A stretch of DNA of 41,070 nt from Candidatus Eiseniibacteriota bacterium (GTDB lineage: Bacteria > Eisenbacteria > RBG-16-71-46 > JACRLI01). The position numbers were made by a program, and so were the translations under genes. Where the stretch lies: positions 1-41,070 of the forward strand of contig JANXVU010000095.1 of NCBI GenBank assembly GCA_025351485.1, written 5' to 3'. Below, piece after piece: positions 1-9,282 of this stretch. Position 1 is the stretch's first letter. Each line of letters starts with the position of its first letter. The notes under the pieces were generated by a model that searched no databases, was not told where the DNA came from, and was given only the letters and a program-made list of their open reading frames with translations.

Positions 1-249
1 GAGGCCGGAACAGGCGAGGATACGGTAGAAGATCGCAGCCTGGAGGTCCGGCCGGCGCATCCAGTAGGTAGCCTTGAAGGTCTGGGAGCTGAACGAGCGG
101 CGACAGTGTAAACAGAGGTATCGCTGGACGGGGCGGCGGCGGGAGTGCTCGGGGTGGTAGAATCCCATCCTCTTGAAGCGCCAACCCGTTGGGCTGCAAT
201 GGAAAGCGCAGCTGGGGTTGGGGCAGTGCGGTGGCAGGTGTGTTCTCAT
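1..249 (-). CDS. Partial transposase-like protein, N-terminal zinc ribbon
   Basis: The reverse strand is open from an ATG at 249 to the window edge (83 codons, no stop), so only the N-terminus is present. Two cysteine pairs are visible: C9-x4-C14 ('CPNPSC') and C46-x2-C49 ('CLHC'), followed by 'RRSFSSQTF'. A zinc ribbon followed by a Ser/Phe-rich stretch and a basic helical region is the usual N-terminus of IS1-like transposases and related DNA-binding proteins. The catalytic part would lie outside the window, so activity cannot be judged. An in-frame ATG at 267 is an alternative start; 249 is preferred because an AGGA lies about 10 nt upstream. Both ATGs sit inside an 8-bp inverted repeat. 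The family call is inference from the cysteine pattern. Confidence 0.65.
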   Translation of the reverse strand, partial: MRTHLPPHCPNPSCAFHCSPTGWRFKRMGFYHPEHSRRRPVQRYLCLHCRRSFSSQTFKATYWMRRPDLQAAIFYRILACSGL

Positions 250-268
250 GCAGGCTAGGTCCTGCATG
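247..268. repeat. Perfect 8-bp inverted repeat at the transposase-like start
   Basis: CATGCAGG and CCTGCATG flank a 6-nt spacer (CTAGGT). The repeat covers both candidate ATG codons of the leftward transposase-like gene. It could be a translation-blocking hairpin, an operator or part of an element end. The sequence alone does not decide between these. Confidence 0.5.
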
Positions 269-344
269 AACCATGCGAGACACATTCTTCGAAGCACAAC
301 CAACGACTTCAACCCAGGTGCCGAATTCTTCCGCGTGTGGCAGA

Positions 345-2315
345 ATGCCGCTCGTGAATCCATTTCTTTCCGATGCCGCCACCCGCGCCGTCCAGATTGC
401 CCGTCGGGCGTTGTCCCGGCCGGGGTCGCCTTTCCGTGAGCTTCCGGAGACTTTGGTGGTGGTGGACGTGGCGCGCCAGACCGCCTGCCTGCTCCAGGGC
501 GGCCAGGGCCAGGCCTTCTACCCGGTCTCCACCGCCGAGGCGGGCGTGGGCGGCGAGGGGGGATCGCTGCGCACCCCGCCCGGATGGCACCGCGTACACG
601 AACGGATCGGGGAGGGCGCGCCCGCGCGCATGAGCTTTTCCAGCCGCATGGCGACCGGCAAGGAGTGGGATGGCGGTGCCACCCCGGACGATCTCATTCT
701 GGGCCGGATCCTGACGCTCGAGGGCCTGGAAGAGGGCGTCAACCGCGGGCCGGGCTGCGATTCGCTCCAACGTTACATCTATCTCCACGGCACCAACCAC
801 GAAGACACGATCGGACTGCCGGCTTCCCATGGATGCGTCCGGCTGCGGATCCCCGACGTGATCGACCTGTTCGGCCGGCTGAAGGCGGGGGACGCCGTGC
901 TTATCGCCGAGGGGCCGGTGCCGGCGCTGCCCTGGCCCGGACCGGGAAGGTTCCACTACGCCGGCATCGGCGGGAGCGGCATGAGCGCGCTGGCCCAATA
1001 CCAGGTGATGCGCGGCGGCCGCGCCAGCGGCAGCGACCGCGCATTTGATCGCGGCGAGCGCCCCGTGTCGCGCTCCCAGCTGGAGGTGCTCGGGATCGTC
1101 ATCACGGCACAGGACGGCTCGGGGGTCCAAGGGGACTGTGCCCATCTGGTGGTGTCCACCGCGGTGGAAGCGGACGTGCCCGACTTTGCGGAGGCCGCGC
1201 GCCTGGGTGTGCCCACCCTGCACCGCTCCGAGGCGCTGGCCCGGTTTGTCCGCCACAGCCGTTCCATCGCGGTCACCGGCACCAGCGGCAAGTCCACCGT
1301 GGTCGCCATGATCTTTGAAATCCTGCGTGGCGCCGGACGCGACCCTTCCGTGATCACGGGCGGGGAACTGCGCATGCTCCAGGCCGGGGGCATGTGGGGC
1401 AACGCGTTCGCGGGCTCTTCCGACCTGCTGGTGGTGGAAGCCGACGAAAGCGACGGCTCCGTGGTGCGTTACCGCCCCGCGGTGGGCGTGGCGCTTAATC
1501 TGCAGAAGGATCACAAGGAAATGAGCGTGGTGTCCGAGATGTTCCGGAAGTTCCGCTCCCAGGCCCGGGAGGGCTTCGTGTGCGGCGAGGCGGAAAACCT
1601 GGCCGGGTTCGCCGCCGGCGCCACGGTATTCGGGTTCGGCCCCGGGGCCGCGGTGCGCGGCGCCTCGGTGGAGCTCGGACCCGACGGCTCGGACTTCGAG
1701 GCGGGCGGGGTGAGGTTCCAATTGCCTGTTCCGGGACGCCACAACGTGGAGAATGCGCTGGCTGCGATCGCCGCTTGCGCCGCGGTGGGGGTCGCCTACC
1801 GCGAGATGATCGCGCCGCTCGCGGCCTTCCAGGGCGTGGCGCGCCGATTCCAGGTGCTGGGGAGCGCCGGTGGCGTGGAAGTGGTGGATGACTTCGCCCA
1901 CAACCCGGCCAAGCTGGAGGCCGCGATCCGGACCGCTCAACGAAGGGCCGCCAGGGTGCTGGCCGTCTATCAACCGCATGGCTATGGGCCCACCCGCTTC
2001 CTGTGGCAGGACTTCGTGCAGACCTTTTCCTCCACGCTGCGCCCGGAGGATCGCCTGTGGCTGCTGGAGGTGTTCTACGCCGGAGGCACGGCCACGCGGG
2101 ACTTCTCATCGGCGGACATCGCGGCCGACATCGCCGCCCGGGGAACGCGCTGCCGGTTCGCCGCCTCCCGCGACGAACTGGCGTCCTCTCTGGCCGCCGA
2201 GGCGCGGCCCGGGGACCTTATCCTGGTCATGGGGGCGCGCGATCCGTCGCTCACCGAACTGGCGCGGCGCATCCTGGCGGGCCTGCCCGGCGCCTCTCCC
2301 TCCAATCCCGCCTGA
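345..2315 (+). CDS. L,D-transpeptidase / MurC-Mpl-type ligase fusion
   Basis: A 656-residue protein joins two peptidoglycan enzymes in one frame. Residues about 35-190 are a YkuD L,D-transpeptidase domain with H149 in 'YLHGTNH' and the catalytic S161-H-G-C164-V-R motif. Residues about 203-656 are a Mur ligase: 'GIGGSGM' (207-213, UDP-sugar binding Rossmann fold), P-loop 'GTSGKST' (312-318), 'EADESDG' (365-371), R465-H-N, 'DDFAHNP' (515-521) and 'YQPHGYGPTR' (542-551). The motifs are closest to MurC/Mpl, which ligate L-Ala or recycled tripeptide to UDP-MurNAc. No signal peptide is seen, so the transpeptidase half would be cytoplasmic, which is odd because YkuD enzymes usually act in the periplasm. 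Start: the frame is open from ATG 273, but residues 1-24 of that form look unconserved, so ATG 345 is preferred. GTG 354, just after a -10-like CAGAAT, is another option. Confidence 0.88.
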   Translation: MPLVNPFLSDAATRAVQIARRALSRPGSPFRELPETLVVVDVARQTACLLQGGQGQAFYPVSTAEAGVGGEGGSLRTPPGWHRVHERIGEGAPARMSFSSRMATGKEWDGGATPDDLILGRILTLEGLEEGVNRGPGCDSLQRYIYLHGTNHEDTIGLPASHGCVRLRIPDVIDLFGRLKAGDAVLIAEGPVPALPWPGPGRFHYAGIGGSGMSALAQYQVMRGGRASGSDRAFDRGERPVSRSQLEVLGIVITAQDGSGVQGDCAHLVVSTAVEADVPDFAEAARLGVPTLHRSEALARFVRHSRSIAVTGTSGKSTVVAMIFEILRGAGRDPSVITGGELRMLQAGGMWGNAFAGSSDLLVVEADESDGSVVRYRPAVGVALNLQKDHKEMSVVSEMFRKFRSQAREGFVCGEAENLAGFAAGATVFGFGPGAAVRGASVELGPDGSDFEAGGVRFQLPVPGRHNVENALAAIAACAAVGVAYREMIAPLAAFQGVARRFQVLGSAGGVEVVDDFAHNPAKLEAAIRTAQRRAARVLAVYQPHGYGPTRFLWQDFVQTFSSTLRPEDRLWLLEVFYAGGTATRDFSSADIAADIAARGTRCRFAASRDELASSLAAEARPGDLILVMGARDPSLTELARRILAGLPGASPSNPA

Positions 2316-2362
2316 CCACTAGGCGCTTTGTCACCGCACGGGTCGGGCCGGACGAACAGGGT

Positions 2363-2785
2363 TCAGGCCCACTCGGACGAGGCGAACTCGGCGCCATTGG
2401 AGGCGACCAGGACCGCGCGTGCGGAAACTCCGCTCGGAACCCCAGGCCCGGCAGCACTGCCCAGGGGAAGCCTGCAGCCGCCGCCGGGCGGGACGTCGAA
2501 TGGGCTCACCTCCCAGCACCAGGCCCGCACCCCGAGGCCAGGATGGGCCGGGTTGTGGAATTCCACGAACACCGCCTCCACCCGCACCGGCCTGGGGCTG
2601 GGATTGCGGACCTCCACTTGCGGTCCCACCTTCTCGTCTCCCGGTTTCTCCCCACCGACAGATAGTTCCAGCCGCGCGCGTCGTGAAGCCATCCAGCCTC
2701 CCGCTCGCCAGGCCGCGATTCCCATCCCGATCGAAATCACGCCGTAGGCCCACACCCGCGAATCTCCCTTCTTGCACCTCCGCAT
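2363..2785 (-). CDS. Hypothetical small membrane-anchored protein
   Basis: I do not recognise this 140-residue protein. A basic start is followed by one hydrophobic segment (about residues 11-31, with 'YGVISIGMGIAAW'). A soluble region then has alternating hydrophobic residues ('VEVRNPSPRPVRVEAVFVEF') and Pro/Gly-rich turns, which suggests a small extracytoplasmic beta-sandwich on an N-terminal anchor. Its composition fits a real protein better than the arginine-rich frames on the other strand. It is transcribed divergently from the kdp operon and convergently with the fusion gene, ending 47 bp from it. No clear Shine-Dalgarno sequence precedes the ATG. Confidence 0.65.
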   Translation of the reverse strand: MRRCKKGDSRVWAYGVISIGMGIAAWRAGGWMASRRARLELSVGGEKPGDEKVGPQVEVRNPSPRPVRVEAVFVEFHNPAHPGLGVRAWCWEVSPFDVPPGGGCRLPLGSAAGPGVPSGVSARAVLVASNGAEFASSEWA

Positions 2786-2884
2786 GGAAACACAGCGACG
2801 CGTAGTGGAGGTGGCAACATCTGCGGGCTCCGCATCAAAAAGTCATCTACTTGCCCCGGTACCGAGGTCCGCGGTCGTATACCG

Positions 2885-2893
2885 ATTTTTTAT
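2885..2893 (+). promoter_or_regulatory. Candidate KdpE-like T-rich operator
   Basis: ATTTTTTAT stands out in GC-rich surroundings. It is centred about 68 bp upstream of the start point predicted from the 2921-2950 promoter. In E. coli, KdpE binds a T-rich site at roughly -71 to -55 of kdpFABC. The match in base content and position is suggestive, but it is a single site. Confidence 0.4.
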
Positions 2894-2920
2894 GCCGGCG
2901 GCGCCCGGAGATATACCTCC

Positions 2921-2950
2921 TTGACCCTTCCCGGCCGTAGCCTGTGATAG
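2921..2950 (+). promoter_or_regulatory. Candidate kdp operon promoter
   Basis: TTGACC (2921-2926) and TGATAG (2945-2950) are separated by 18 bp. This would start transcription near 2957, giving a leader of about 60 nt before the first small ORF at 3018. The -35 is strong and the -10 is weak, as expected of an activator-dependent promoter. Confidence 0.45.
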
Positions 2951-3017
2951 AAGGACCGCACGGCCGGCGGAAGGCGTCCGTCCGGACCATCCGGCCAAGG
3001 TCCCCGGGGAGGCGCTC

Positions 3018-3101
3018 GTGCTCGACATTGTCTACGTCTCATTGACCATTCTCTTCTTTGCAGCATGCGTGGCATTCGTCCGCCGCTGCGCCCGCTTGTA
3101 G
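3018..3101 (+). CDS. 27-residue membrane peptide leading the kdp operon
   Basis: GTG start with a strong GGGGAGG six bases upstream; the product is 27 residues ending at TAG 3101. It starts 'MLDIVYVSLTILFF', continues through a hydrophobic stretch to about residue 21 and ends in a basic tail with two Arg-Arg-Cys/Ala-Arg elements, so it is a single-span peptide with a positive C-terminus. Short peptides of this look occur upstream of kdpF in other bacteria (recollection, not checked here). Its stop codon is embedded in the Shine-Dalgarno of kdpF (TAGGAG), which implies translational coupling. The role is unknown; stabilising the Kdp complex, as KdpF does, is a guess. Confidence 0.75.
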   Translation: MLDIVYVSLTILFFAACVAFVRRCARL

Positions 3102-3110
3102 GAGAGCGTC

Positions 3111-3197
3111 ATGGCCGATGCAATCTGGGTGGGGGCGCTGGTGGTGCTGCTGGTGGTGTACCTGCTGTATGCGCTGCTGAAGCCGGAGCGGTTCTAG
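3111..3197 (+). CDS. kdpF: KdpF, small subunit of the K+-transporting ATPase
   Basis: A 28-residue single-span membrane peptide, with hydrophobic 'WVGALVVLLVVYLLYALL' followed by the typical KdpF ending 'KPERF'. KdpF sits in the inner membrane against KdpA and stabilises the KdpFABC complex. AGGAG lies 8 nt upstream of the ATG and overlaps the stop of the preceding peptide gene. Its own stop (3195-3197) overlaps the Shine-Dalgarno of kdpA, so the three starts appear coupled. Length and ending match the family. Confidence 0.9.
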   Translation: MADAIWVGALVVLLVVYLLYALLKPERF

Positions 3198-3208
3198 GAG
3201 ACGGAATC

Positions 3209-4996
3209 ATGACCACAAATGGAGTGCTGCAGGTGCTGGTGTTCTTCGGCCTGGTACTGCTGCTCACCCGGCCGGTCGGCACGTGGATGGCACGGGTGTT
3301 CGACGGTGAACGCACCTGGCTCCATCCCGCGCTTGCGCCGGTGGAGCGGCTCAGCTATCGGATCTGCCGCGTGGACCCGCGGGAAGACATGAAGTGGACC
3401 ACCTATGCCGGGGCCCTGATCGCCTTCAGCCTGGCCGGGATGCTTCTGAGCTACGCGCTTCTCCGGCTCCAGGGCATCCTGCCTCTCAACCCTCAAGGCT
3501 TAGGGGCGAAGGAGATGACGCCCGACCTGGCGTTTAACACGGCCGCGTCATTTACCACCAACACCAACTGGCAGTCGTACGTCCCGGAGACCACGGTCAG
3601 TTATTTTTCCAACATGGTCAGCCTGGCGGCGCACAACTGGATGTCGGCTTGCTCGGGGATCGCGGTGGCCTTGGCACTCACCCGCGGCCTGGCCCGTCGG
3701 CAGTCCGGACGGATCGGCAACTTCTGGGTGGATGTGACCCGCTCGATGCTGTATCTGCTCCTGCCGATCTCGATCGTGGGGGCTCTGCTGATGGTGTGGC
3801 AGGGCGTGCCCCAGAACTTTGATCCCTCGACCGTCGCCCACACGGTGGAGGGCGGGACCCAGACCATCGCGCAGGGCCCGGTGGCTTCCCAGGAGATCAT
3901 CAAGGAACTGGGGACCAACGGTGGCGGGTTTTTCAACGCCAATTCCGCGCACCCCTACGAGAATCCCACGCCGATCACCAACCTGTTCCAAGTGCTGTGC
4001 ATCTTCCTGATCCCGGCCGGGCTCACCTCCACCTTTGGCCGGATGGTTGGCAACACTCGCCAGGGCTGGACGCTGTTTGCGGCCATGAGCGTGATGTTCC
4101 TGCTGGGCGTGTTCACCCTCATGCACTACGAGCAGCTCGGCAATCCCAACGTGGCGCGGCTGGGCGTGGTTTCCCATGCGGGGCCGAGGCAGCCGGGCGG
4201 GAACATGGAGGGGAAGGAGACCCGGTTCGGCATCGCCAACTCGGCGCTGTTTGCCACCGTCACCACGGACGCTTCGTGCGGGGCGGTGAATTCCATGCAC
4301 GACAGCTTCACTCCGATCGGCGGCCTGGTTCCGCTGGCCAACATCCTTACTGGCGAGGTGATCTTCGGCGGCGTCGGAGCGGGGCTCTACGGAATGTTGA
4401 TGTACGCGATCCTCGCTGTGTTCATCGCAGGGCTCATGGTGGGACGGACGCCCGAATACCTGGGCAAGAAGATCGAGCAGCACGAGGTCAAGATGGCGAT
4501 GCTGCCGGTGCTGGTGCTGGCGGCGAGCATCCTCGGCTTCAGCGCCCTTTCAGCCAATCTGGGACTTCCCGCACAGAGCGCCATGAATCGCGTGGGCGCG
4601 GATGGGCCGTTCCTGGGCTCCACATTCAACAACCTCAACAACGGCGGCCCCCACGGCCTCACCGAGACGTTCTATGCGTTCGCGTCGGCCACCGGCAACA
4701 ACGGCTCGGCCTTTGCCGGGATCACCGCCAATACGCCGTATTACAACTTGATGCTGGCCCTGGCCATGCTGGCCGGCCGTTTCCTGATGATCATCCCGCT
4801 GTTGGCCATCGCCGGCAGCTTGTCGGCCAAGAAGAGCGTGCCGGCTTCGGCCGGGACGTTCCCGACGGACTCGCCCACGTTCGTGGTCCTTCTGATCGGC
4901 GTCGTGGTGATCGTCGGAGCGCTCACTTTCTTTCCGGCGCTCGCACTGGGTCCGGTGGTGGAGCACCTTCAAATGCGCTCCGGCGTCCTTTACTAG
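3209..4996 (+). CDS. kdpA: KdpA, K+-channel-like subunit
   Basis: A 595-residue polytopic inner-membrane protein that selects and binds K+ for the Kdp P-type ATPase. Selectivity-filter-like loops of all four pseudo-repeats can be seen: 'SFTTNTNWQSY' (residues 114-124), 'GTNGGGFFNANSAHPYEN' (235-252), 'TTDASCGAVNSMHDSF' (about 352) and 'ATGNNGSAFAG' near residue 500. Length is normal for KdpA (about 560-600). ATG 3209 is chosen over further upstream starts in the same frame because AGGAG lies 8 nt before it and the first helix 'VLQVLVFFGLVLLL' begins at once. kdpB follows after 48 bp. Confidence 0.97.
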   Translation: MTTNGVLQVLVFFGLVLLLTRPVGTWMARVFDGERTWLHPALAPVERLSYRICRVDPREDMKWTTYAGALIAFSLAGMLLSYALLRLQGILPLNPQGLGAKEMTPDLAFNTAASFTTNTNWQSYVPETTVSYFSNMVSLAAHNWMSACSGIAVALALTRGLARRQSGRIGNFWVDVTRSMLYLLLPISIVGALLMVWQGVPQNFDPSTVAHTVEGGTQTIAQGPVASQEIIKELGTNGGGFFNANSAHPYENPTPITNLFQVLCIFLIPAGLTSTFGRMVGNTRQGWTLFAAMSVMFLLGVFTLMHYEQLGNPNVARLGVVSHAGPRQPGGNMEGKETRFGIANSALFATVTTDASCGAVNSMHDSFTPIGGLVPLANILTGEVIFGGVGAGLYGMLMYAILAVFIAGLMVGRTPEYLGKKIEQHEVKMAMLPVLVLAASILGFSALSANLGLPAQSAMNRVGADGPFLGSTFNNLNNGGPHGLTETFYAFASATGNNGSAFAGITANTPYYNLMLALAMLAGRFLMIIPLLAIAGSLSAKKSVPASAGTFPTDSPTFVVLLIGVVVIVGALTFFPALALGPVVEHLQMRSGVLY

Positions 4997-5044
4997 CGAA
5001 GCGGGCACGAGCGCGAGTTTGCCGGCCTGCAGAAGGATGAATTC

Positions 5045-7189
<2,145 letters not shown>

Positions 7190-7204
7190 GGAGGAAGACA
7201 AACC

Positions 7205-7879
7205 ATGTTTCGTCAGATCGTGAGCGCGGTGGCCATGGTGGTCGTGATGACCGTCCTTACCGGAGTCCTGTTTCCGCTGGGAATCACGGCCATGGCCCAG
7301 GTGTTCTTTCCCTTCCAGGCGCACGGCAGCCTGCTCAAGGCAGGCGGCCGCGTGGTCGGATCCAGGCTGATCGGCCAGAACTTCTCCCGGGCGGCGTACT
7401 TTCATTCCCGGCCATCGGCGGCCGGAAACGGCTACGACGCCTCGAACTCCGGAGGGACCAACCTGGGCCCCACCAGCCTCAAGCTGATCCGCGGGGTCCA
7501 TTTGAAACGCAAGGATGGCAGCGACGATCCGGGGAATTTCGACGGCATCGCCGACCTGGCCTCGGCCTACCGCGCGGAGAACGGCCTGGACTCCACGGCG
7601 TTGTTGCCTGCCGATGCCGTCGCCCGTTCGCCCAGCGGACTCGACCCCGAGATCAGCCCGGAAAACGCGCAGCTGCAATGCGCGCGGGTGGCCCGCGCAC
7701 GGGGAGTCGGTGCCGAACTGGTGCGTCGCCTGGTCCAGGCACACACCCGGGGCCGGCAGCTGGGCCTTTTGGGCGAGCCCCGGGTGAACGTCCTGGAACT
7801 CAATCTGGAGCTGGATCGCGGGATCCGTTCCCCACGCGTCGCGGCCCCGGCCGTTCGGAATTCGAAAGGATCCCTATGA
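7205..7879 (+). CDS. kdpC: KdpC subunit of the K+-transporting ATPase
   Basis: A 224-residue protein with one N-terminal membrane span (about residues 6-30, 'VVVMTVLTGVLFPLGITAMA') and a periplasmic domain. Family signatures are present: 'GSRLIGQNF', 'YFHSRPSAAGNGYDASNSGG', 'NLGPTS' and, near the C-terminus, 'GLDPEISPENAQLQ' and 'GEPRVNVLELNLEL'. KdpC is the chaperone-like subunit that raises ATP affinity of the complex. GAGGAGG lies 9 nt before the ATG. The stop overlaps the next gene's start (ATGA, 7876-7879), so the porin gene is part of the same operon. Confidence 0.96.
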   Translation: MFRQIVSAVAMVVVMTVLTGVLFPLGITAMAQVFFPFQAHGSLLKAGGRVVGSRLIGQNFSRAAYFHSRPSAAGNGYDASNSGGTNLGPTSLKLIRGVHLKRKDGSDDPGNFDGIADLASAYRAENGLDSTALLPADAVARSPSGLDPEISPENAQLQCARVARARGVGAELVRRLVQAHTRGRQLGLLGEPRVNVLELNLELDRGIRSPRVAAPAVRNSKGSL

Positions 7880-9228
7880 ACAGGTGGCTGCTGGTGGTGA
7901 CGCTGCTGGCGCTGAATTCGGTGGCATACGCCCCGCTCGTCTCCGCCCAAACCGCTCCGGACTCGGCCAAGCCGGCGCCGGCCACGGAACCACCGGCGCC
8001 GTTTGCATTCGCCGACTTTTCGTGGGCGCCCGGGAATGCTGGCGCCAGCGAGAGGCCGCTCACCATGGGACCTTTCATCGGCGAGCTCCGGGTGGATGAC
8101 GTGTATCACTACAGTCTCGCACACCCCGCGGACAACACCATCTCGGGCTCCAGCGAAGTGTTCCGGCATGGGGAATTCCAGCTGACCCAGTTGGGAATCG
8201 GCGGAGACCTGCTCTACAAGCACGCCATGGCCCGCCTCATGACCCAGTTCGGGTTGTATTCCCAGACCACCGCGCGCAACGACGCCAGCCCCGGCGCGGG
8301 GCAGTGGCGGCTCGACGACGCCTACCGCTACATTTCCGAGGCGTACGGCGGCTACCACTTCGATGCGCTGAGCGGCGTGAACGTGCAGGCCGGAATTTTC
8401 ATGTCCTACATCGGCCTGTGGAGCTACTACAACGCCGACAACTGGACCTACCAACCGTCGTACGTCTCGTCCAACACGCCCTGGTTCTTCAACGGCATGC
8501 GGGTGCAGATCTACACCAGTGACAAGCTGAAGATCGAGCCATGGATCGTGAACGGCTGGCAGTCGTATGGGCGATTCAACAAGTCCATGGGGACCGGCGG
8601 CCAGATCCTGTGGCGTCCCACCGGATCGATTTCCGTGGTCGGAAACCAGTACTACGGCAAGGACGCCTACGGAGTCCCGGACCGCAAGCGCTTTCACACC
8701 GACGACAGTTTCATGGCGAAGTACTACGATCATCCGGACCGGACCATTACTCGGGCCGCATTTTCGTTCACCGCGGACGCGGGTTGCGAGTCCGGCGGCG
8801 GGGTGACGGCTTCGTCCCAGTACTTTCTGGGGTTCATGGCCTACAACCGCCTGTGGTTCAACCACGACCGCCTCGGCCTGACCGTGGGGGGCGGGGCCAT
8901 CACCAACCCGGGCCGCTACCTGGTGCTCCTGCCCCCGGTCAACGGGGCAACGGCGTTTTCCGGGACGCCGTATTTCACGGAGAACCCCGGCGACCCCTAC
9001 AAGGCGTGGGACTTCCAGGTCACAGGTGACCTCATGCCGAGCCCCTTCGTCACCTTCCGGCTGGAGTTCAATCACCGGCACGCCAATGTGCCATACTTCT
9101 CCGGATCGGGCGGAGTCACTCCTCCCGGAGGAAACCAGGGCGCTCCCGGATCGCTGGTGGAGGGCTGGGCCCCCGACCTGGTGCACGACGAAGACCGGCT
9201 GTCGGCAGCCATGCTGATCAAGCTCTAG
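7876..9228 (+). CDS. Outer-membrane beta-barrel porin in the kdp operon (OmpL / Bbp2-like)
   Basis: A 450-residue exported protein with a signal peptide in about residues 1-26 ('LLVVTLLALNSVAYAPLVSA') and then a Pro/Ala-rich linker. The rest has amphipathic strands with aromatic girdles, such as 'GGYHFDALSGVNVQAGIF', 'WTYQPSYVSSNTPWFFNG' and 'LKIEPWIVNGWQSYGRF'. This pattern is typical of the putative OmpL-like beta-barrel porin-2 family. ATG 7876 overlaps the kdpC stop and has AAAGGA upstream; the open frame runs further back inside kdpC but without sense. Position between kdpC and kdpD suggests a channel supplying K+ to the periplasm when K+ is scarce (inference). Confidence 0.88.
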   Translation: MNRWLLVVTLLALNSVAYAPLVSAQTAPDSAKPAPATEPPAPFAFADFSWAPGNAGASERPLTMGPFIGELRVDDVYHYSLAHPADNTISGSSEVFRHGEFQLTQLGIGGDLLYKHAMARLMTQFGLYSQTTARNDASPGAGQWRLDDAYRYISEAYGGYHFDALSGVNVQAGIFMSYIGLWSYYNADNWTYQPSYVSSNTPWFFNGMRVQIYTSDKLKIEPWIVNGWQSYGRFNKSMGTGGQILWRPTGSISVVGNQYYGKDAYGVPDRKRFHTDDSFMAKYYDHPDRTITRAAFSFTADAGCESGGGVTASSQYFLGFMAYNRLWFNHDRLGLTVGGGAITNPGRYLVLLPPVNGATAFSGTPYFTENPGDPYKAWDFQVTGDLMPSPFVTFRLEFNHRHANVPYFSGSGGVTPPGGNQGAPGSLVEGWAPDLVHDEDRLSAAMLIKL

Positions 9229-9282
9229 GAATCATCGCGGCCCCGATCTGCGCCCTTCGGCGCCGCCACCCAGGAGGACTCC

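Noticed and set aside
309-1979. 556-residue reverse-strand frame over the fusion gene
   Set aside because: Both halves of the forward protein have intact catalytic motifs; the reverse product has none.
2950-3017. Possible c-di-AMP or other riboswitch in the kdp leader
   Set aside because: The leader is only about 60 nt and I see no conserved aptamer core or terminator.
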